Shown here piece after piece: positions 56,026-64,000 of a stretch of DNA of 64,000 nucleotides (the stretch's first letter is position 1; each line of letters begins with the position of its first letter). A program made the position numbers and the translations under genes. The stretch lies in the NCBI RefSeq assembly GCF_022376445.1, contig NW_025955086.1:57782-121781 (forward strand), read 5' to 3'. Source of the DNA: Fomitopsis serialis. Taxonomy: Eukaryota > Basidiomycota > Agaricomycetes > Polyporales > Fomitopsidaceae. A model generated the notes under the pieces. It searched no databases, had not been told where the DNA came from, and was given only the letters and a program-made list of their open reading frames with translations.

Positions 56026-56830
56026 CGGGATAGTAATGTGGGCGGCGCCCACCTCAAACAACATCCGCCCGTCTTCCTCGAACAGATCCTCCACGTACCG
56101 CTCTAAGTCCATCGCCTGCTGCTCCGTCGACCCCAAACTGCCATGTACCATACTAAAGGAGCGCCCTGCGGCGCGCTCGACACCTTCGACGCCCGTCACT
56201 AACAGGCCGGTGCGATTCACGTACGCCTCGTAGTGCACCCTGAAAGATTCAGTAATGGAACCTAGAATGAAAAAAAAAAGGCAACGTACCACGGGTGAGG
56301 CTTCATGTCCTCGACGATCCACCGTATGCTAGCCAATGCGTCGTGAGGCGCGAGCGAGCGGGGCATGGCAGGCGCATCCTCGCTGGGCCGGACGTAGAAA
56401 GGCGGCGCAAGTGGATCCAACGGGAGAGCCGCCGTCTCGTATGCAGGCGGCGGCGGGCATTGCGGGGGTGCGCGCCGCGCGGACCGACGGATTGCGGGGT
56501 TTCGGCGGAGCTCAGAGCCCGCAGCCGGTGCGACTCCACGCGCGGAGTGAGCGACGTCAGTGGCGGGAGTCCCTGGGGTGTCGGCGTGGCCGGCCGCAGG
56601 AGCTATCGAAGTGGCGGCGGCCAGAGCAAGCGGGCGGAAAGCGGGGCGGTATCGTGCGAGACGGGGTGGAGCGATGGACGGATACGAGCGCCGCGTGGGG
56701 CAAGACGAGGGGAGGCGGGGGCTGAGCTCGAGGAGTCGGTCACGGGCGAGATGTTGCGTTGGGGACGTGGGAGAAGCGGCGGTCGCCCTGCAAGTTTAAG
56801 TGGTAGAATGAGGAGGCGCGCAGCCCCAGG
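56026..56830 (-). CDS. Hypothetical proline-rich protein, 5' end uncertain
   Basis: A minus-strand frame from about 56812 reads 'TSPTQHLARDRLLELSPRLP', a long Ala/Pro/Arg-rich part, then 'PPPPAYETAALPLDPLAPPF' and 'SLAPHDALASIRWIVEDMKP'. After a short intron (gtacgt at about 56292 to attctag at about 56264) comes 'HYEAYVNRTGLLVTGVEGVE', 'SFSMVHGSLGSTEQQAMDLE' and an acidic end, stopping at 56026. An acceptor (cttgcag) precedes the first piece, but the upstream exon 'DFPVDPSYLSIGKHVI' (about 56890-56845) does not join in phase. The protein is unrecognised. The body is open over more than 700 bases, which supports a real gene. Confidence 0.45.
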
Positions 56831-56889
56831 GTACTCACGATTACGTGTTTCCCGATCGACAGGTATGATGGATCCACGGGAAAATCAAG

Positions 56890-57248
56890 GGTTTCAAATT
56901 GCGCGCGGTTGCGGCGCATTGCACTGCGCGGCCGCGCGGTGCTCGCGGGGAGTCGAACCCGCCATTCTTTGCGCGGGATCGCGCAAACTGGAATGCCATT
57001 GGTGCGGCAAACATCGGCCCACAGGCAGTAAAACACCGGCGGGGCGGCGGATCGCTCGCGGGATGGCTGGGGCGCCAAATGGGCGCTCCCTCGCTGCGCT
57101 GTGGATCGCCCCGCCGCCCGCCGTCACCGCCTGCGGCAACGCGGGCCCTGTCTCGGTTACGTCCCCATCGCAATCGGTCACACGCTCTGTTCGCAGCACG
57201 ACGAAGCCCGTTCAAAACGGGCAGTGAGAAAGCGCCGGCCACCAACGT
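56890..57248. other. GC-rich spacer with small palindromes
   Basis: Very GC-rich, giving long open frames on all strands without motifs. It contains an 8-base-pair stem (TTTGCGCG/CGCGCAAA, 56971-56990) and a few similar words. No gene is supported. Confidence 0.35.
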
Positions 57249-57249
57249 G

Positions 57250-57920
57250 ACATTGGCTGCGCCATTTCGCACTGGCGCAGCCAATGTCGGCTAGCGAATG
57301 ACATCGCAACTAGCCGACGCCCGCTCCCCGAGGACCATTGGCATAGCCGACGTTGGGCGGTCGATCAACACTGCGGCTGCGCTCGGCCGTGTTCGGTGGC
57401 CTGCGAGGCATGCTCTCTTATGAGTTTTGAGCGTGCCCACTTGGGCTGCTAATTCTAATCGAGCCTGCCCATCTCGGATGCACCCGTGGTCACCTCAGCA
57501 CAAGAGGTTGATCGGCCAATGCCGGATTGCCGATGGTACTCGGTTTATCCGACCTTCAATGCTCAATAATGATTCTGTGTACGAACGTCGTTTGCGCACG
57601 GGTAGATCTGAGAAGGGGGGACGCCGCGGCACGCCATAAATATACAGCCCTCAAACACCCGATGCGCATGGGTTCAGCCGGGGAGGATCGCCAATGCTCA
57701 TAGTAAGGGATAGAGGCGCCATATGTACACATTAGTACCGTCAACGCTTAATAGGCCATCGGCCGATCCAATGACTATCGTACCAGCCGACCGCCGGCTG
57801 TCCCAGCACCAAGCCCAGACGACGCCCATCGGCCGACGTCGGTGTGCCAATGAGCCCGCGGCTTGTGCATCGTCGGTTAGCCAGGTCTCATTGGCATATC
57901 CGCTGAGTGGGCTCGCCTAT
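57250..57920. repeat. Hairpin and palindromic-motif cluster (TTGGC/GCCGA family)
   Basis: 57250-57263 and 57274-57287 form a perfect 14-base-pair inverted repeat around a 10-base loop. Immediately after, 57286-57294 and 57310-57318 form a 9-base-pair stem. Variants of ATCGGCC, GCCGACG, CCAATG and CATTGGC recur to about 57920 (for example near 57345, 57510, 57755, 57830). Together with 55670-55770 this suggests one family of short palindromic repeats on both sides of the proline-rich ORF. Confidence 0.65.
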
Positions 57921-58020
57921 CCGAAAGCTCCCGTGTCCAGGCCTGACGCACAAGTCCAACAAGAAGGTAGCATGCGATCTTCATCGAACGAGCACACCTG
58001 GGGGCAGCGCACCTTCCCGC

Positions 58021-59632
58021 ATGAACATCGCACAGGAACTCTTCAGACTCAAAAAGAAGAAAGCATGCTGGGCCTTGCTATCGGACAGGCGACGGCAGAT
58101 GGTGCCCCGCCATGAACAAACACTCTATCACTGGGTGAACCGGAGGGATGTCGGGGCGGTCTTTGCTACCAATTGCCACATTTTTGTGACCGTCTTAGGG
58201 GATGACGAGGAACCACCTCCCTGCCTCGCGTGTTTAGGACTGTACAGTGTCCATGCATACCAAGTTCGGCTGAATCGACCTATGCCGGACGAAGAAAAAA
58301 TGAAGTTTGTCCCGATGATCATTTATCGCTGCCAAGACCTAGGGGAGCTGTACCTCAAATATAAGGGCCTTCGTCAACTAGTCGAGACGGTGAGTTGCTG
58401 TGTTCAGCGTTCAAAGGAGCCTTATTGATGCAAAGTTCATAGGATGATGGTCGCTCGCCATCGCTCAGATTCAGTCAGGGTGTCGTAGCCGGGCACTATC
58501 GTGACTATGACGTACTCCTTGGATGTGTAGAGGCCATAGTCACGAAAGTGACCCGTATACAGAGGCAAATCACTACATGGCATGGTATATCCACGCATCT
58601 TCATGGACGTTGTCAACCATCTCGCAACGATCTCTCCACGGGGGTACAAGGTGTTTCAACACCACTTCGGAGGACCTGCATTCCGGAGCATATGAATCCA
58701 ATACTACTAGTACTCCGTCCTGTGCAGCTCTCATTCGCTTCGATAGTCGGTGGAGAGTGAAACTCTTGGTTTCTTCCTGGATTCGCGGCAAGTGACATAG
58801 ACACTGCCGCATCTGTGCTTCAACAGCTGGATTATGATGGCCCAGTTGCCCTTGCCTGGGACGATACATCATTGGAGGCGGCACTCTCGATCTGGCAAGA
58901 ATCAAAGGATAGCACCTGTGTCATTCTGGGTGCTGCCAGCGGTATCATCGAGGTCTCCGAGTCCGACGACCTAGACGAGGTCTTTAAGCGAAGCTAGACA
59001 GAGCAGATAAGGTATGTCCGAGTCTCACAGATGTCCTTGGTGTGATCATACTGACACATTTGTCCATCGCCGTGTGATTGCTAGCTTCTATGTCTTGACA
59101 ATCCCTTTGCACAAGGTCACGGTACCTCCTATCATCATTGCTGCGATCGCCCGTGGCTCTCGGGATGATGCCGAATCACTCACCAAGATGCACCTCGAAG
59201 TTGTTCAGCTCCTCAACAATGCGACGATCTACCCGTTCTTTCCGAATCCTTTCGCGTCCAACGGGTCTGACATTGAGCGGTCACTACAGCAGAACATTAC
59301 TACTATACCCCCGGGAGGGCGTCGTCGTTGTCGACGATGCCCTGCGCAGACCTCCTCGTGGTCCCGCTGTTACGCGAAGCTGGGCGAGTGGAACACTACA
59401 AGCCGCAAGCTTGACAAGGCTACTAACTTCGAAGGAGAGTTCTGTTCTTAGACCTAGGAAGGACTCGAGTCCCTTCGTCCTAGTCGAGTTCCAAAGCAGT
59501 AGCGGTATGAGAAAGCTAGCGTCGATTGCTAACCAGGTCGAACTGAAGAGTCCGACCTCTACTGTACAGGTATATATACAAGGGGAGGAGTCTGAGTCAA
59601 GATGTACAGTAAGCATGAGTCAGGATGCGTAA
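58021..59632 (+). pseudogene. Transposase-like protein of an agaricomycete multicopy family, eroded
   Basis: The first exon reads 'RHEQTLYHWVNRRDVGAVFA', 'EPPPCLACLGLYSVHAYQ', 'RLNRPMPDEEKMKFVPMIIY' and 'LYLKYKGLRQLVET', ending at a gtgagt donor (58390). The next begins 'DDGRSPSLRFSQGVVAGHY' (58443 on) and hits a stop at about 58760. Further on come 'LDYDGPVALAWDDTSLEAAL' (58827-58885) and 'LTIPLHKVTVPPIIIAAIAR' (59095-59155), then 'NGSDIERSLQQN'. The order matches a family of large fungal proteins probably acting as DNA transposases, in which the 'DDT' stretch would hold a catalytic Asp of an RNase H-like fold. That function is inferred. Frameshifts and a missing middle show it is dead. Confidence 0.5.
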
Positions 59633-59639
59633 TCACTGA

Positions 59640-61984
59640 CGAAGGGATTGATGAACATGATGAAGAAACGAGTCAGCAAGAGTCAGCTATCACATGATAG
59701 TCCGGGTGCAGTACAGTACATAACCGGTGCTCATGCACGTGAGGTGGTTAGAGATAACAAGTAAGAGAAATGAAATGTACGTAACATGGCGACTTGTAAC
59801 ACCCACAAGGGATGAAACAAACATGCGCTGTAAGGCCCACACCGTTCGGCTGTTGAGCAGAGCAGCCGGGAAACTGCTCCCAACGACATCCGCTTCGACA
59901 CATGCCAATCCACCCTCAAGTGGTACTTGAGAGACACCGTCTCCTCAAGCTCTGCCAAGCTCCACCACCATCCCCGTCCGGGACAGAGACCCTATTCTCT
60001 TACTATACCGCCTAGGACGCCCCCGGCACAGGCCTCTCCCCTCCTCCCCTACAAACCTCAGATCAGCAAATCCATGTGTTTGTCTAATGTCATCTAAAAT
60101 GCCCTATACAGACAGTTAGGCGGCTTAGATGATTCAGGCACGATTAGTTGAGTTAGTAGATTCATGTCTAACACAAGACACATTTAGACACTGTTAGACC
60201 CAACAGAGCATTCACCAATTAGGACCCTCAGACACGAACAGACACATTAGTGTATCAAAAGGAAATATATTCGAATGCCAGATAGTACAGATTCTGATAT
60301 ACATCGTACGCATACATCACAGTTACTGAGCCACTGACATAAGATGACAAATGCGAGGGTGGACATGCAGTGCGGTGTGTCACTGACGCACCCAGAAATC
60401 CACCGCCAGTTGGTGGTGGACGGCAGGTTGAAGTACCTCGCTGGTACCTGTGCGGCTTTCGGCTTGTTGCCTGCACCCGCCATCCTCCCGTCCTCTCTGC
60501 TCGCTCATGTTCGCACATCCCCGCTCCTCACACACGATCTACAGCGTGCGGCGTCCATTCGTTAGTCACGCTCACATGCTGTCCTGCGGTGCGTTGTCTG
60601 CAAGTCTGCCTATCTGCCCACTCGCCCGCTTGTCAGCGAATCTTGGGGGTGTGTGTTGTAAGTGGTGACGTGCACTGTCCCAGCCTATTCGGTTGGTTCG
60701 CGCGTGTGCTGTCACTCACCTGCCTGCCTGCTCGTCTACCTGCCCGCCTGCACTCTCTGTTGCCCGTCCTCTCACCCACCTATGCTTCCGCTTGCCCGCC
60801 TACTCACGTGCCCATGTTTCCGTCTGTGTATGCGTTCGCCGGCCGTGTCTGCGTGCTGGGCATAGCCCAGCACACTTCCGGTCGGCGTGTGTGTTGTCGC
60901 CAGCCCGCTGCTCTCCCGCCGCTCGTCCACTTGTCCGCCGCTCGTCCACTGTCCGTCCGTCGGCCGTGCCTGCACGCAGAGCATTGGCTCTGGGTGCTCG
61001 CGGTCGCTGTGCGCGTCGTGCTGCACAGCGCCGCTGCGTCCTGTCTTTGCCGTTAGGGAGCTCGCTCGCGTATATGTGCACTCACCCTTATGGGCAATCA
61101 CCCTCACCCGTTGTGCGCGTTATGTGCTACAGCACCGTGCCCTGTGCCCACCGATTTGCCCACCCTCCTACACGCTCATTTGGCTACCTCCTGTGTATGC
61201 GCTGCCCGGTCGAGCTGCTTCTCAGCGAAGATGAGGTGTTACTGGTCGGGCGGGATGCTGCAAACGTGCCGTCAGTCCTGATACACTGATACACTTCGCA
61301 CACCGAAGTTCCGAGCATAACTCGCAAGGGCGAGCATGGCAGGTGATTTATCAACACACCACTGCGCTAGGCATGCAGAATAACTGGGGTACAGCTGGGT
61401 GATGTGGTGAAGAGGTAGGATGCACAACAGTATGGTGGGTATTAGGATAGAAACACTGTCGCACTGTTGACGTGGCGGTGGGAACTTTAGGGCAGGCTTC
61501 TGTGGGACTTATCGCTCCCTACGGCTTGCCAGTGCCAGCTGCCAGCTTATGCCTGACGCTGCCCAGCGGTCACGACAGCGAAGTCAAGTACTCATGTAAA
61601 ACATGGCCCCAACACGCCGCCTGAGGACGCGCCCAACAGCAAGTTCAAACAGCATCGGGCGTCACAAGTTCGCATCGAGAGTGTACGCCTGGTGCCGCGC
61701 TGCTTTCCACGGGATGCCACCACTTCGAATGCGACACCAGCAGCCACATTGACCTCTCCCAATCGCACTACGAGACACACCTGTCATCCAATGACATGCA
61801 AGATCGATTTTGGGACTATTTGCTTGACTTTGCGTGGGTGACAAGCAACCTGGACTGGTCTCCGAGTCGTGCAACCCGCGTGCAACAGCCTCGGGACATG
61901 GAGGAGCATCAGCAAATTGGGCAAGTCCTGACAATCTGCCCATCTGAGATGCACCACTCAGAGCATCAGGGCATTTCAGGTGTC
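59640..61984. other. No gene; TTAGAC-word region and pyrimidine-rich array
   Basis: From 60080 to 60250 the words TTAGAC, CAGACA and GTCTAA recur in both orientations. From 60480 to 60960 CTCGCC/CCTGCC/CGTCCA words form an array like that at 41460-41760, producing long low-complexity frames. These should not be taken as genes. A region resembling 41790-41860 lies at 61010-61075. Nothing coding is supported. Confidence 0.45.
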
Positions 61985-62060
61985 AGACTCTGTCAGACAG
62001 GTTCAGACAGGTTCAGACAGGTTCAGGAATCAGACAGGTTCAGATGGGTTCAGACAGATC
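61985..62060 (+). repeat. CAGACAGGTT minisatellite
   Basis: The 10-base word CAGACAGGTT and close variants (AGACAGGTTC, AGATGGGTTC) occur about six times in 70 bases. It ends about 35 bases beyond the stop codon of the Plavaka pseudogene. With the TTAGAC/CAGACA words further left it may represent subterminal repeats of that transposon. Confidence 0.75.
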
Positions 62061-62092
62061 CAAATCAATGCAAATAACAGTGACGAAGACTA

Positions 62093-64000
62093 AAATATAG
62101 TTTCGTGTGAATGGTAGTCACTGTACTTATTTACATAGAATGATTCAAATGCATCTAGGCTATACAAGAAATGAAAGTCGACTGGTATCGAAGCATCTCC
62201 ATACAGTGGCATCAGGTGAACAGCACGAAATAGACTATCTAAATGTACAATAGACAATACCTGCTGTTCATCATCATCGAGCTCGGGCTGAACAACGTAC
62301 ATGCCAATCACATCGCTTGGATCCTCTAAGACGTCGAACCAATCAATCAGTGCGCACGGATAGCGTATACCACTGTATGTGACCGCCATCAGCCCCATGA
62401 CCCGACTGACAGCCATCCCATTCATGCCGGGCTCATCCGCGTCAACACCAATGAGGACTGTATCGTAACGCGGGTTGCCGCGCCAAGAAGGGTTGCACCG
62501 AATGAGCTCCCGGTGCATGCCACGATCACCAGAGAGTTCGCTTGGCGCGAAGAACGTAGCATTCACTGACCGTTACACGGCGATCTTCCCGAGGAATTGC
62601 GGACATTCTGATAGGTCCACCATGCTTGAGTCAATTTCATCTGTGGCATACAGTTGGTCGAAGAGAAAGCGGCGGAGCAAAACGAGAAGGTCTGGCTGTT
62701 TGTACTCGGCAGCAAGCTCCTCAACACGGCGCATATAGACTAGACTCGTATGAGTATAATACACAGCTGCACTAAGTGAGTGAATTCAACTTACCTTGTC
62801 GCATTGGAAGCTCGACGACACCCTCCACAGCACCATTTACGTCCATCGCTTATTCCTCCGGCTCATCGATGTTGTCAAGAGCGAACTGATCTTCGGTTAC
62901 AAAAGCCACGTTCATCGCGTCCGTGAGGACGTCGCCGTCAAGCATGTGCCGGTTGGCAAAGACTGACCGCGCGGCACTGAGCTTGTCGAGGCGTTGGTTG
63001 GTGCAAAGCATTTCGAGCAGAGCGTTATTCCTACTCGATCGTCGCCATGGCTGCTTGACCACACGGATGTGTTTAGATTCGGTGATCGACGAGCATATAC
63101 CATTGGGCGAACCAAAAAGTCGAATGCCAGTAATGTAGTGGACGAGGGCATGTTGTCGTGGCAGCGAGAAACCCTCAGGGTGTACGCCAACAGTCTCGAA
63201 TATGACACGATATCGGTGGAAGCGATCTAAGGCTTCTTGCATCGCCGCGAGAGAACCTTCATCATGAGCGGACCGTCGAGCCAGATAACAGAAGTCTAGG
63301 TATGCCGCAAAGCAGCGAACCATATTGTCCGGCACATGACCTTGTATGGCGGGAAGGTAGACCTTCCGTGACACAAGGACATTAGATTGTATTCTCGGAA
63401 CGACGTCGGAATAGGGCATCAATTTACTCACCTTCATTAAGGCCTTCGAGTCGTTTCCAGTCCACTGCTTGAAGTTATGTCCTTCGGGAAAGTGGCGAAG
63501 TCCTGGGAATTGAGGCGCAGCGGCAATCCTTCGGATAAGTGATAGTATCAGCAATTTGATAGGTAGATGACATTAGGAAGCTCTCACCTGCGGTCTATAT
63601 CATCCATTCTTCGACGAGCTTTGACTTTGGGATGCACGAGGTAAAGATACTGCTCCACCCAGTCGACGAGGTGGTCTTTGAAGGTCCCCTTGATGAGTTG
63701 GTGGAGGAGATCAGGGGTGAGGAGTTCGTAGATGTCGGCACGGGGGAAGTACGTCGTGAACAGCTTAAAACGGCAGATGTTAACATAATCATTGTAACAT
63801 TGGATCATCTTGACATACTATGATGTTCGCGTCGATTCCCCATGCAATCCAGACTTCGTCAGCATCGAATGTATTGATGACCTCTTCGGTGTGATCACGA
63901 CAGCGTGGGTCTCCTCCACCTTTGTATAGATCTTCGGGAGGAAGGAGACACCTACCAGTTCATCAGGAAAAACCTAGATAGCTTAAGTGGTCTTTACAAG
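62093..64000 (-). pseudogene. Plavaka-type transposase, C-terminal part, with nonsense codons
   Basis: Read from the right edge: 'GIDANII' (exon to 63819), then from 63763 '[20 protein letters not shown]', '[20 protein letters not shown]', 'RRMDDIDRR', and, after introns, 'AAAPQFPGLRHFPEG', 'FKQWTGNDSKALMK', 'YLPAIQGHVPDNMV', 'DRFHRYRVIFETVGV', 'FSLPRQHALVHYITGIRLFG', 'SITESKHIRVVKQPWRRSSR' and 'TNQRLDKLSAAR'. This is the conserved block of Plavaka transposases, CACTA-related DNA transposons of Agaricomycetes. A TAA at 62850 and another at about 62573 interrupt it, but the family's C-terminal part continues in phase: 'RRVEELAAEYKQPDLLVLLR', 'NATFFAPSELSGDRGMHREL', 'FYVNKYSDYHSHE' to a stop at 62090-62092. 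The N-terminal half is outside the window. Confidence 0.85.

Noticed and set aside
56930..57000. tRNA-like T-arm (GTTCGACTC on the minus strand)
   Set aside because: The flanking bases do not make a 5+7+5 T-arm, no matching acceptor 5' strand is present, and the neighbouring hairpin is a plain palindrome.
56295..57294. 310-residue plus-strand frame as a gene
   Set aside because: It is antisense to the better-supported proline-rich minus-strand ORF and then runs through GC-rich spacer; it has no motif.
60370..61289. 228- and 198-residue plus-strand frames as secreted Cys-rich proteins
   Set aside because: They lie in the pyrimidine-rich array, with Cys, Leu and Pro arising from CTG/TGC/CCC words in all phases.
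1..64000. LTR retrotransposons, CRISPR arrays, telomeric repeats, rRNA genes
   Set aside because: No reverse transcriptase or integrase motifs, no regularly spaced repeats with unique spacers, no TTAGGG-type tracts and no rRNA-like sequence were found by reading.

Overview
The window is nuclear DNA of a filamentous basidiomycete, most likely an agaricomycete. The evidence is short GT-AG introns of roughly 45-60 nt, a GC-rich background, a Plavaka-type transposase, a Crypton-like tyrosine recombinase, F-box proteins, a DUF6532-like remnant, a GEN1/XPG-like nuclease of a kind expanded in mushroom fungi, and Ulp1-like transposon genes. No rRNA, tRNA, CRISPR array or bacterial operon is visible. 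Species was not determined.

This is a repeat-rich accessory region with few intact genes. Gene models that stay open with canonical splicing are: a coiled-coil protein (3273-4311, +), an F-box protein (6617-8059, -), a Crypton-like tyrosine recombinase (11741-13440, +), a SAP-like-motif protein (19635-21428, +) and a 2-oxoglutarate/Fe(II) dioxygenase-like protein resembling the fungal TET/JBP class (38286-40097, -). A proline/serine-rich protein (26310-27832, +) and two smaller ORFs are plausible but incomplete or unrecognised.

Much of the rest is debris of conserved host genes: fatty acid synthase (copies at 1-600 and 34123-37260), a DnaJ-X protein, 26S proteasome ATPase Rpt5 (two near-identical copies), an RS-rich protein, the 3' half of gamma-tubulin, a Pcl-like cyclin, F-box/LRR proteins and a frameshifted GEN1-like nuclease. 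Several fragments keep their introns (Rpt5, gamma-tubulin, DnaJ), so they arose by DNA-level copying and not by retroposition.

Two long-range structures organise the window. A 3.95 kb block (14096-18052) recurs in direct orientation at 44995-48939 and is almost identical. The second copy lies inside a candidate 6.86 kb element (42503-49360) bounded by 65-nt inverted terminal repeats (56 of 65 positions match). That element therefore looks like a gene-fragment-carrying TIR transposon, and the copy at 13.5-18.05 kb looks like a rearranged relative without the termini. A second dispersed pair (1-998 and 36684-37747) carries the 3' end of fatty acid synthase fused to the start of another gene.

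The right third (49.9-64 kb) holds the GEN1-like gene, an eroded Ulp1-like protease gene, a proline-rich ORF, an eroded transposase-like gene and a Plavaka transposase pseudogene running off the right edge, with palindromic-motif clusters and minisatellites between them. Functional statements are family-level inferences from reading translations; no database search was run.
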